DNA of 44,730 nt, taken from the NCBI GenBank assembly GCA_015067305.1, contig SVMT01000018.1:1-44730 (forward strand). The letters run 5' to 3'. Positions 1 to 7,319 of the stretch are shown piece after piece. The notes beneath the pieces are model-generated. The model had not been told where the DNA came from. It saw only the letters and a list, made by a program, of their open reading frames with translations, and did no database searches. Both the position numbers and the translations under genes were made by a program. The first letter of the stretch is position 1; the number at the start of each line of letters is the position of its first letter. The DNA comes from Oscillospiraceae bacterium. Its GTDB lineage: Bacteria > Bacillota > Clostridia > Oscillospirales > UBA644.

Positions 1-1
1 G

Positions 2-127
2 ATATAATAATTGCAAGCAATCATTATATATTGATTAAAATACGCATTCGCCGCTTTTACAAAGCGGTAGCGGCGAAATTGCTAATTATATCATAAAATA
101 CTCATTCTTCGTATTTATGATATAATA
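2..127. repeat. Cluster of three small inverted repeats
   Basis: This 126-nt AT-rich stretch lies before the first gene and contains no credible ORF. Three hairpins follow each other. The first (2-29) has an ATTGC-aa-GCAAT core with AT-rich flanks and one mismatch. The second (about 54-80) contains two overlapping stems, CGCCGC/GCGGCG and CCGCTTT/AAAGCGG, which cannot form together. The third pairs 85-101 with 111-126 with one bulge. A TATAAT at 121-126 could be a -10 box for the next gene, but no good -35 was found. A comparable but non-identical cluster lies at the other edge of the window. Function is unknown; it could be an end-of-transcript region or a dispersed hairpin repeat. Confidence 0.6.
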
Positions 128-179
128 TAGTTGACATCAAGTATTGCATCAACGGAAACTGAAAGAAAGGTGATATTAA

Positions 180-2990
180 ATGAAATTCAGAAAAATTGCA
201 ATTAAAGTCATGGTTTTAACTTTTGCACTCATTGTTTTTGCACTTCCAACCTTTGCTCTGCGTATAACAGAGGATTTTAAAGATTTTATTGCGGAGAGTT
301 ACTCTCTTTTAGAGTCCGTAACGGTCAATACTGTTTCCATGTACGACCCGGAAACAGCGGAGACTTTGACTGTGAACGGAATGACGCTCTACAAATGCAA
401 AGACGAATTTCAGTCTTACAATAAAGTCAAGACGAATCTGTTTTCACATGTTTCACCCCGTTTGTGTCTGGAGATAATCAGCGGTGGCAATCTTTTCAAC
501 ATAAACGGTGATTTGTACGTTTATCCAACTGAGGGTGAATTCAATGCTATCCTCGGTCACGGTTCAAGTGTTGTGGAACAGATGGGCTACGCCGATTTCA
601 AAATGTCTGAACTCAGAGACGGTGTAACTGAATACAGCGATTACCGTGTATTTTTCAGTTATGACAGATCTGTCGGTTTTGACGGTTGGTTGCTTGATTA
701 TATTGAGGGCGATATCGGTTCTGAAATTTATAAGAGTTGGTTTGAGGAAAAGCTCGTTATCGCTTATATTGAAACAGCTCTCAGGGATTTTATCATTTCC
801 GAAAATCTCAACGCAGGCTATGAAAAATACCTGCTTGTGTTCAGTGAAAATGAGCCTTTGAAAATTGATATTGCAGATGTTCAATTCAATAGATGGGATG
901 ACAAGACAGGCGAGGTTTACGGCTATTGCCATATTGACGAATACGATGCTGACGGAAATCGTTTAGGTGTGCGAAAAATAGAACTTTCAATACTCCCTCA
1001 CACAGAATCTATAATTGAAGTGAAAAATGTTGATACGCAGGCGTTGTTGGATTTTGTTTGTGAAAGTTTGAGATTTATTGAAGATATCTCCAACTGCAAC
1101 GGCGACAAACATAACGGAGAAGCTCCCATAAAAATCGGTAACGAGACCTTTTACAAGATGACGGGTGAATATTCGGATTACGCAACTTTGAAAGCTAAGC
1201 TTCATGAATTCTGTATGCCCGAAACTGTAATCTTTGTGCTTATGGGTGCTTTTGGCAAAACAGATGATGTCGATTTAAGCCTTATGAATGTGAACGGAGA
1301 TGTTTATGTTCTTGACGGACACAACAGGCCTTTTATTGACGGCGAAATCGACTACAATGGTCTTGAAATCATCGTTGATGAAGACGACGAGCGCATTTTC
1401 CGAATATTTACAGTTGACGACGACGGAAATATTACAAGAGAAGATTTCATTTCTGTCGAATATCTGAATGGGGAGATGCGACTTCTCGGTTTTGTTGATA
1501 AATGGCAAACTGAGCATGGAGTGTATTATCCCGACCTTTTGCATGTGCCTAAAATTGATTATGTGCATTATTTATTGCGAAACCACATCGTTTCCGAAAA
1601 TCAAAAAGCGGGATACGAAAAATATTCCATGAAACTGACGGACGAAATTCCTTATAGATTTGAATCTGTTGATATTCGTGGAGGAGTTCGTGGACATCTT
1701 TATAGTTATCAAGGAAACATCACATTATTTGCATATACCTTGCTTGATGAATACGATAAAAATGGAAATTTTGTTTCTCATCACATTGCTGAACTTACTT
1801 TAGGTGAGGGCTTTTCCGAAATCGTCACAGATAGGGTCTTGTCCGATGCTGAATATGATGATTACATTACAAAGCACTTGATAGATGATACTGAAGGTAA
1901 AACTAGTTTATTGGGTGAATACTATACAGGCAGTGAGCTTACGTACTTTGAAGGCTCTGAAAGTATTCCCTCTGAACTTACATTCGGCTGGCGGTATGTG
2001 CGCAAAGTTCACGATAAATACGGAAGCTATGAAGACTTCAAACGTTCTTGGCTGAAGCAGGCTGCACCTGTGTTTGTAATGGATGTTTTGTCTGAATGGT
2101 ATTTTAATATAAACGGTGAGTTTTATTCCGCAATGGGTGATTTCGGCTCCGGAGACGGTGGAATTACCGATAAGATTTTGATAATTCAAAAAGGTGAAGA
2201 TCGAATCGTTTACGGAAAATACAGTATGTATTCCGATCCCGCAGTTGATTCCCCCGATTATTTATGTGAGATCAGAAAAATTGACGGCGAATGGTTTCTT
2301 TCATGTCACGGATATTACGGTCATTATGACGGGCTGGGGGTAAGTTCCGTTATCCACGATGATTATAAAATAAACAGCACTTTCGTATCCTACGTGAAGC
2401 AGGTAATTTGCAGTTATCTGATCTCTGAAAACGTGAACTGCGGTTACATGAAATATGTTCTTCCCGAAGGCGATTATTTGAACGGCACGACTCTTGCTGA
2501 AAAAACAGGAGTTTCCGTTATATCCTTTGATGTGGAAAACTGTGTCGGTGAGGCATATATGCTCGTTGACGAGTTTGACAAGGACGGTTCTGTCGTTGGT
2601 TCGAAAAAAATTACCGTAGAGGTCTTCCCTGTACTTCACGAACTTTTGACCATTGAAGACCTGAATACAGGCGAAATAGTTTACTACGACCCCAATGCGG
2701 TAGAATATTCTACGGAAAAACCCGTTTTTGAAGATATCTCTTCAGATCCCGAACCTGAAATTCCCGAAGAACCGAAAAACGAAGAACCCGTCGAACCGGA
2801 AGCTCCCGAAGACACAAAACCTGTTGAACCAAACGAACCTGAAATTCCCAATGAGGATAACGCAAACAGCGAAAAGATTCCGTATACAATAACTATTTCA
2901 CTTTCGACTTTTCTGCTGTATGCAGTCCCAATCGTTATCATTCTGATTGGAGTTTTTGTATTTGTTATCATCAAAAGCAGGCCTGAATAA
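180..2990 (+). CDS. Large secreted, membrane-anchored protein with three internal repeats
   Basis: Function not recognised. The 936-residue protein begins with a signal peptide (charged start, hydrophobic stretch to about residue 26). Three repeats of about 260-275 residues follow. Marker segments recur at even spacing: N-[IV]-N-G-[DE]-x-Y near residues 108, 369 and 642, and [IV]-S-E-N-x-x-x-G-Y-x-K-Y near 206, 470 and 747. Each repeat also has a 'DEYDxxG' or 'DEFDKDG' segment. A Pro/Glu-rich linker (about 853-903) precedes one C-terminal transmembrane helix (about 909-931) and a short basic tail, so the repeats should lie outside the cell. The pattern 'Y-x-x-Y-x-x-L-K ... N-x-N-G-x-x-Y' loosely recalls IseA-like extracellular domains of Clostridia, which is only a guess. 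AAAGGTGAT precedes the ATG, and an intrinsic terminator follows the stop. Confidence 0.85.
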   Translation: MKFRKIAIKVMVLTFALIVFALPTFALRITEDFKDFIAESYSLLESVTVNTVSMYDPETAETLTVNGMTLYKCKDEFQSYNKVKTNLFSHVSPRLCLEIISGGNLFNINGDLYVYPTEGEFNAILGHGSSVVEQMGYADFKMSELRDGVTEYSDYRVFFSYDRSVGFDGWLLDYIEGDIGSEIYKSWFEEKLVIAYIETALRDFIISENLNAGYEKYLLVFSENEPLKIDIADVQFNRWDDKTGEVYGYCHIDEYDADGNRLGVRKIELSILPHTESIIEVKNVDTQALLDFVCESLRFIEDISNCNGDKHNGEAPIKIGNETFYKMTGEYSDYATLKAKLHEFCMPETVIFVLMGAFGKTDDVDLSLMNVNGDVYVLDGHNRPFIDGEIDYNGLEIIVDEDDERIFRIFTVDDDGNITREDFISVEYLNGEMRLLGFVDKWQTEHGVYYPDLLHVPKIDYVHYLLRNHIVSENQKAGYEKYSMKLTDEIPYRFESVDIRGGVRGHLYSYQGNITLFAYTLLDEYDKNGNFVSHHIAELTLGEGFSEIVTDRVLSDAEYDDYITKHLIDDTEGKTSLLGEYYTGSELTYFEGSESIPSELTFGWRYVRKVHDKYGSYEDFKRSWLKQAAPVFVMDVLSEWYFNINGEFYSAMGDFGSGDGGITDKILIIQKGEDRIVYGKYSMYSDPAVDSPDYLCEIRKIDGEWFLSCHGYYGHYDGLGVSSVIHDDYKINSTFVSYVKQVICSYLISENVNCGYMKYVLPEGDYLNGTTLAEKTGVSVISFDVENCVGEAYMLVDEFDKDGSVVGSKKITVEVFPVLHELLTIEDLNTGEIVYYDPNAVEYSTEKPVFEDISSDPEPEIPEEPKNEEPVEPEAPEDTKPVEPNEPEIPNEDNANSEKIPYTITISLSTFLLYAVPIVIILIGVFVFVIIKSRPE

Positions 2991-2995
2991 TCAGT

Positions 2996-3024
2996 AAGAA
3001 TTCCCTTCGGGGAATTCTTTTTTT
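2996..3024 (+). terminator. Intrinsic terminator after the repeat surface protein
   Basis: A perfect 10-bp stem (AAGAATTCCC / GGGAATTCTT) closed by a TTCG tetraloop is followed by seven T residues. It starts six bases after the stop codon at 2990, so the first gene is a separate transcription unit from the DnaD-like gene. Confidence 0.93.
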
Positions 3025-3043
3025 GAACAATAGACGAACCCCC

Positions 3044-3072
3044 TTGCGAAAAATACATATTTGTGCTATAAT
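3044..3072 (+). promoter_or_regulatory. Housekeeping promoter of the dnaD-like operon
   Basis: TTGCGA (3044-3049) and TATAAT (3067-3072) are separated by exactly 17 bp. Transcription would begin near 3080, which rules out the upstream ATG-type start near 3023 and supports the start at 3113 for the next gene. Confidence 0.8.
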
Positions 3073-3112
3073 AAAGGGTACAAAGATTTTAACCGATAAC
3101 AGGGTATTGAAA

Positions 3113-4087
3113 ATGAGTAATTACAACGATAATATGATAATTTTTGAAGCTCCTCAGATGTTTTCTGTTCCCACTTCCATTGTGGATAAGCATATCAATG
3201 CGGGGTATAACGAGCTGCGTCTCATATTGCTTCTCCTCAGAAATGTCAACATGGGATTTTCAAAGGATACACTTCTGAACTGCCTTTCTTTGACCGAGGA
3301 AGAATTGAACGACGCATTTAATTATTGGGTCCGTGAGGGTGTTCTTTTCAAGCAGGGCGACAAATATGTGCTTGAACGTCCCAGAGTTCGATCCACAGAT
3401 ATTATGACTTATACAGCCGAAGATATTTCTGAGCGTATAGACAGAGACCACGGAATACTTTTCCTCTATAAAAAAACCGAGGACATTTTAGCGAAACCTC
3501 TTACAACAACAGATGCATCCGTCGTGCTTTCCCTTGTGGATTGGGTAGGTCTGCCTTCCGAGGTCGTTGCTATTCTTTTGCAATATTGTGCTGACTGCGG
3601 AAAAAAATCTCTCCGTCAGATAGAAAAAATGGGTATAGATTGGGCTGAAAAAGAAATAAATACCTGCGAGCGTGCGGAAGCCTTTATTGAATCCGAAAAG
3701 CGCAAGCGTGAAGTAATCAGCGGTTACTGCCGAGTTATCGGTATCGCCGACAGAGCTCTTACAGAAGGTGAGAAGAAAGTTTTCACTTCATGGTCGGAAA
3801 CCATGGGCTACGGAAGCGACATCATCGCAGAGGCGTTCAATGCCACAGTTCGTTCCACGGGTAAATATTCATACCAGTACATGGATAAAATAATTTCAAA
3901 TTGGTTCAAGCAGGGTGTTAAAACTCCTGAAGAGGCACAAAAAGCATCCGAGGACGGCAAACCCAAAGCGAAAAGGACTTCAAAACGTTTTGAACCGACA
4001 ACAACTACAGATACCGCAAGTGCCATTGAGACCACTTGGGCTATCATTGACGATGAACTTGAAAATTTGGGAAAGGGCGGTAAATAA
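3113..4087 (+). CDS. DnaD-domain replication initiation protein
   Basis: This is a 324-residue DnaD/DnaB_2-family protein, a primosomal component that helps load the replicative helicase in Firmicutes. The N-terminal half looks like a winged-helix region ('AGYNELRLILLLLRN'). The C-terminal half (about residues 190-270) carries the DnaB_2 signature ending in 'YQYMDKIISNWFKQGV', which matches the family's Y-x-x-x-I-x-x-W motif. A Lys/Thr-rich low-complexity tail follows. The ATG at 3113 was chosen because the promoter's -10 box lies at 3067-3072. The next gene begins two bases after the stop and encodes an AAA+ helicase-loader-like protein, so the pair probably works together at primosome assembly. 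Confidence 0.88.
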   Translation: MSNYNDNMIIFEAPQMFSVPTSIVDKHINAGYNELRLILLLLRNVNMGFSKDTLLNCLSLTEEELNDAFNYWVREGVLFKQGDKYVLERPRVRSTDIMTYTAEDISERIDRDHGILFLYKKTEDILAKPLTTTDASVVLSLVDWVGLPSEVVAILLQYCADCGKKSLRQIEKMGIDWAEKEINTCERAEAFIESEKRKREVISGYCRVIGIADRALTEGEKKVFTSWSETMGYGSDIIAEAFNATVRSTGKYSYQYMDKIISNWFKQGVKTPEEAQKASEDGKPKAKRTSKRFEPTTTTDTASAIETTWAIIDDELENLGKGGK

Positions 4088-4089
4088 AA

Positions 4090-5085
4090 ATGCTTAACAG
4101 CAGTGAATGTCACAGAGTGGCTCATGAGCGTCTTCGTGAAAAACAGGAAATGGCTAACCGTGAGCATGAAATGCGTATTCAGCTCGTACTTAATGAGATT
4201 CCCCGATTGAAGGAAATAAAAGATGATCTTGCACAAAATATGCGTGATTTTACTAAGTTTGCTTTCAGCGGAGATAGAAGCGAAGAGAAATTCAAGGAAT
4301 ATAAAGCACGTTCTTTGGCTCTCCAACAGGAACGAAAAGAGCTTCTGAAAAAGTACGGCTATCCCGAAAATGTTTTTGATGAACCTTATTATTGTCACCT
4401 CTGCAAAGATCAGGGCTATAAGGACAATAAATTCTGCGAATGCTTCAAACGTGAGCTTTCTGAGGTCTTTTTGGAAAACTCCAATCTTATGAAGATATAT
4501 AACGATCAGACTTTTGAAAAATATGATCTGGATTATTTTCTTGATGAAGACGGTTCTCAGGGCAAAAGTTACATGATGATGAAGAAGATATTTGATTATC
4601 TCAAGCTTTATGCCGAAAGCTTCCGTGCAAGTTCCAATCATTTGCTCTTTATGGGTGCGCCCGGATGCGGAAAAAGTTTCCTTTCCTGTGCTGTTGCATG
4701 CGAAGTCATTCACAACGGCGGCTTTGTTTATTATTCTCCCGTTCAGGACATGGTCGCGCAGTTTGAAGCGGAACATTTCGGAAACGATAAGAGCGTTGAC
4801 ACTTCCGTTTATAAGGATTGCGACTTGCTTATTATCGACGATCTGGGTACTGAATTCAAGACTCAGTTCACCGATTCCGTTCTCTATAATGTTATCAACG
4901 ACCGTATAAATATGAAAAAACCCATGATAATCAGCACTAATTTCACTCTCGATGAGCTGAAAGAGACTTATCATGACAGACTTTGTTCTCGTCTCATCAA
5001 TGAATTTTTAAACATTCAGTTCGTTGACAGGGATATCCGTCAGCTTAAAAAAGTTCGTAAAAGTCAGAAGAATCGTGGTAAATAA
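4090..5085 (+). CDS. DnaC/DnaI-like AAA+ helicase loader
   Basis: A 331-residue ATP-binding protein of the DnaC/DnaI family, which delivers the replicative helicase to DNA. The first ~100 residues are helical and charged. A four-cysteine zinc motif follows (C-H-L-C ... C-E-C, about residues 101-119), as in DnaI-type loaders. The AAA+ core has Walker A 'GAPGCGKS' (about 190-197), Walker B 'LLIIDDLGTE' and a sensor region 'MIISTNFTLDEL' with an arginine-rich 'DRLCSRL' afterwards. It directly follows the DnaD-domain gene and overlaps the next gene by one base (TAATG), so all three are probably co-transcribed from the promoter at 3044-3072. Confidence 0.9.
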   Translation: MLNSSECHRVAHERLREKQEMANREHEMRIQLVLNEIPRLKEIKDDLAQNMRDFTKFAFSGDRSEEKFKEYKARSLALQQERKELLKKYGYPENVFDEPYYCHLCKDQGYKDNKFCECFKRELSEVFLENSNLMKIYNDQTFEKYDLDYFLDEDGSQGKSYMMMKKIFDYLKLYAESFRASSNHLLFMGAPGCGKSFLSCAVACEVIHNGGFVYYSPVQDMVAQFEAEHFGNDKSVDTSVYKDCDLLIIDDLGTEFKTQFTDSVLYNVINDRINMKKPMIISTNFTLDELKETYHDRLCSRLINEFLNIQFVDRDIRQLKKVRKSQKNRGK

Positions 5086-5909
5086 TGATGTTTGAAAATA
5101 TTCTCAAGTGTCCCGTTTGCGGTGAACCTTTGAAAATTGAAGAAAAACGAGCTTTTTGCGGCAAAAATCACTCCTTTGATAAAGCGAAAGAAGGATATTT
5201 TTATCTCATCACCAAGCAGGGTTATTCTCTTTCTGGTGATTCTGCTGAATCTGTCCGTGCAAGACGCGAATTTTTGAATTCGGGGTATTATGAGGTTTTG
5301 GCAAGAGCACTTGTTGAAACTGTGGAAAAGTACGGCAAAGATGCGAAAATTCTGACCGATGCCTGTTGCGGTGAGGGATATTATTCTGGATATATCAAAG
5401 AAAATTCTGCATTGAATTTGTCCGTAACGGGCTTTGATCTTTCTAAATCTGCAGTGAAACTTGCGGCAAAAGCCTATCCCGAAAGCCTTTTTTATACGGC
5501 AAATATTTCCGCGATCCCACAGTTGGATTCTTCCGCTGATATTTTGCTCCACAGCTTTGCACCTGTTCACAACGGCGAATTTTCAAGAGTACTGAAAAAG
5601 GGTGGATTTCTTATTGATGTTATCCCCGCAAAAAGACACTTGTGGCAGTTGAAGGAAGTCCTTTACGAAATCCCCTATGAAAATGACGAAAAGTCCTCTG
5701 TGGAAGAACCCTTTCGTCTTGTTGAAAGTATTACCGTTACAGACACCGTTACTCTTGATAAAAACGGCGTAAAAAACGTGCTTTTTATGACTCCTTACGC
5801 ATACAAAACCTCAGAAGCAGCAGAAAAAAAGCTTTTGGAGCTTGAATCTTTGACCACGGAAGTCGGTTTTGTTATCAATGTTTACGAAAACGCTAGAGAT
5901 GCTTTTTGA
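5085..5909 (+). CDS. rlmA: RlmA-type 23S rRNA guanine-N1 methyltransferase
   Basis: A 274-residue SAM-dependent methyltransferase resembling RlmA, which methylates a guanine in helix 35 of 23S rRNA. The N-terminus has the family's zinc site (Cys9, Cys12, Cys25, His29) followed by 'GYFYLI'. The Rossmann methyltransferase core begins at about residue 88 with 'ILTDACCGEGYYSG' as SAM-binding motif I, and 'GFDLSKSAVKLAAKAYP' follows. A GGFLIDVIPAKRHLW segment is typical of the family. The ATG overlaps the preceding stop codon by one base; an alternative ATG is the next codon. The 3' end overlaps the convergent sigG gene by 17 bp. The family assignment is firm; which base is methylated is not visible. 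Confidence 0.82.
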   Translation: MMFENILKCPVCGEPLKIEEKRAFCGKNHSFDKAKEGYFYLITKQGYSLSGDSAESVRARREFLNSGYYEVLARALVETVEKYGKDAKILTDACCGEGYYSGYIKENSALNLSVTGFDLSKSAVKLAAKAYPESLFYTANISAIPQLDSSADILLHSFAPVHNGEFSRVLKKGGFLIDVIPAKRHLWQLKEVLYEIPYENDEKSSVEEPFRLVESITVTDTVTLDKNGVKNVLFMTPYAYKTSEAAEKKLLELESLTTEVGFVINVYENARDAF

Positions 5910-6666
5910 TCTGTTTTAAGGCGCTTTTTTCCAAACGTGAGACCTGGGCTTGGGAAATGCCGATTTCCTGCGCCACTTCGACTTGAGTTTTTCCTTTGAA
6001 GAAACGCAGAGACAAAATGTTTCTTTCACGTTCTGAAAGAGTCTTAATGGCTTGTTTCAGAGAAATTTCTTCGATCCAGTTGCTGTCATTGCAACTTTTG
6101 TCGTGAACCTGGTCCATGACATAAACGGAGTCAGTTTCATCGCTGTAAACGGGTTCAAAAAGTGAAACAGGTTCGATAATTGCCTCCATTGCTATGACTA
6201 CCTCCTCACGGGGAAGCCCCAGCTTGGCGGCGATTTCTTCTATTGTGGGTTCTCTGTTGGATTCCCTCATCAACTGCTCTTTTGCGGAAAGGGCTTTGTA
6301 TGCCGTGTCTCTCATTGAACGGCTCACACGTATGCTGTTATTGTCTCTGAGATATCGACGTATCTCTCCGATTATCATTGGAACGGCGTAAGTGGAAAAT
6401 TTGACCTCTTGGGTGATGTCGAAATTATCTATGGATTTTATCAGTCCGATGCAGCCGACCTGGAAAAGATCGTCCATGTTTTCGCCTCTGGAGGCAAATC
6501 TCTGAACTACGCTGAGGACTAATTTTAAATTACCTCGGATGAATTTTTCACGTGCCGCCATGTCGCCCTGCTTTATTTTCAGCAAAAGATCCTTTTTTTC
6601 GCTGTCGGGGATAACTTTCAGCTCGGATGTATTTATACCGCATATAACAACTTTATTTATCATCAT
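5893..6666 (-). CDS. sigG: Forespore sigma factor SigG
   Basis: A 257-residue sigma-70-family factor with the hallmarks of SigG, the late forespore sigma factor. The start 'NKVVICGINTSEL' matches the SigG-specific N-terminus. Region 2 contains 'DDLFQVGCIGLIKSIDNFD' and 'KFSTYAVPMIIGEIRRYLRD', region 3 contains 'RVSRSMRDTAYKAL', and region 4.2 ends in 'GKTQVEVAQEIGISQAQVSR'. Length is typical. In many Bacilli sigG follows spoIIGA-sigE; here those genes are absent upstream and a DUF2752 gene diverges instead. The last 17 bases overlap the convergent methyltransferase gene. A SigF/SigG-type promoter lies 43-72 bp upstream of the start. Identification is confident from family knowledge of the conserved N-terminus. 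Confidence 0.96.
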   Translation of the reverse strand: MMINKVVICGINTSELKVIPDSEKKDLLLKIKQGDMAAREKFIRGNLKLVLSVVQRFASRGENMDDLFQVGCIGLIKSIDNFDITQEVKFSTYAVPMIIGEIRRYLRDNNSIRVSRSMRDTAYKALSAKEQLMRESNREPTIEEIAAKLGLPREEVVIAMEAIIEPVSLFEPVYSDETDSVYVMDQVHDKSCNDSNWIEEISLKQAIKTLSERERNILSLRFFKGKTQVEVAQEIGISQAQVSRLEKSALKQIKKHL

Positions 6667-6708
6667 TTTTTACCGTACTTTCCTCGATTTCGGGTTTGCC
6701 CGTATAGA

Positions 6709-6738
6709 CATTATTTGCCGCAAAAGAGGAATTTATAC
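6709..6738 (-). promoter_or_regulatory. SigF/SigG-type promoter upstream of sigG
   Basis: Read on the minus strand, GTATA (6734-6738) is followed after 15 bp by GCAAATAATG (6709-6718). The known forespore consensus is GYATA, then 15 bp, then GGNNANANTR. The -35 matches fully and the -10 differs at one fixed position. The predicted start lies about 35 bp before the sigG ATG. This fits transcription by SigF with later autoregulation by SigG. Confidence 0.72.
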
Positions 6739-6761
6739 TTTCAAAAGGGAGGTCATGTCTG

Positions 6762-7106
6762 TTGAAACTGTTGAAAAATCCTGTTTTCAGAACGGTTATC
6801 TATGCAGCTCTGTTTTTGTTCTTTGCTTTTATAAGTGATGTTTCTGTGGGAAACTTTCAGATCTGTCCATTTCAGCGTTTTTTGGGTGTGGTTTGTCCAG
6901 GTTGCGGAACGACAAGGGCTTTTATCCATGTGATGCAGTTTGAATTCGCAGAAGCTGTGAATCTCAATCCGCTTTTTGTATTTTTTGTTTTACCGGCGTC
7001 GTTGCTGATATTCTTGCAAGATACAGTTTTTATGGTTATGCGATGCTTCGGGAGAAAGAAGCTTTCTTTTGTTGATTTTCTCTTGAATAGCCTGTTTGGA
7101 GAATGA
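6762..7106 (+). CDS. DUF2752 membrane protein
   Basis: A 114-residue membrane protein of the DUF2752 family, of unknown function. The family hallmark 'CPGCGTTRAF' is present (about residues 44-53), preceded by another cysteine in 'CPFQRFLGVV'. Three hydrophobic segments are visible. The start is TTG at 6762, with AGGGAGG at 6746-6752, nine bases upstream; the ATG at 6755 is in another frame and gives only a short peptide. The stop overlaps the next start (ATGATC... across TGA), so the pair is translationally coupled. It diverges from sigG, but nothing in the sequence shows a sporulation role. Confidence 0.82.
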   Translation: MKLLKNPVFRTVIYAALFLFFAFISDVSVGNFQICPFQRFLGVVCPGCGTTRAFIHVMQFEFAEAVNLNPLFVFFVLPASLLIFLQDTVFMVMRCFGRKKLSFVDFLLNSLFGE

Positions 7107-7294
7107 TCATGACCGAATATTTTTTTATTTTGCCTGTAGTTTTTGGCTGGCTGATGGTAATATCTGCCATTCTTCAATATCTTTTTTATCTGAAAAACAA
7201 AACTTTTTCCCGAAAATATAAGCTGATATTTATTATTGTTCTGGTTTTGTGGCTGATATCTTTGGGTATATGGACTTTTGTCCGAAATTTATAA
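7103..7294 (+). CDS. Small two-helix membrane protein
   Basis: A 63-residue protein made almost entirely of two hydrophobic helices (about residues 5-27 and 40-60) joined by a basic loop 'KNKTFSRKYK'. The family was not recognised. It overlaps the DUF2752 gene by four bases, so the two are probably made together and may form one membrane complex. The start could instead be the ATG two codons downstream (7109). Function unknown. Confidence 0.65.
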   Translation: MIMTEYFFILPVVFGWLMVISAILQYLFYLKNKTFSRKYKLIFIIVLVLWLISLGIWTFVRNL

Positions 7295-7319
7295 TGATTA
7301 TAGAAAGGAGAAGGAAATA

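Noticed and set aside
3808-4974. 388-codon open frame on the minus strand
   Set aside because: It is antisense to the DnaD-domain and DnaC-like genes, both of which have clear motifs, and its product matches nothing recognisable.
6755-6838. ATG at 6755 as the start of the DUF2752 gene
   Set aside because: It is in a different frame and stops after a short peptide; the TTG at 6762 is well spaced from AGGGAGG and opens the conserved frame.
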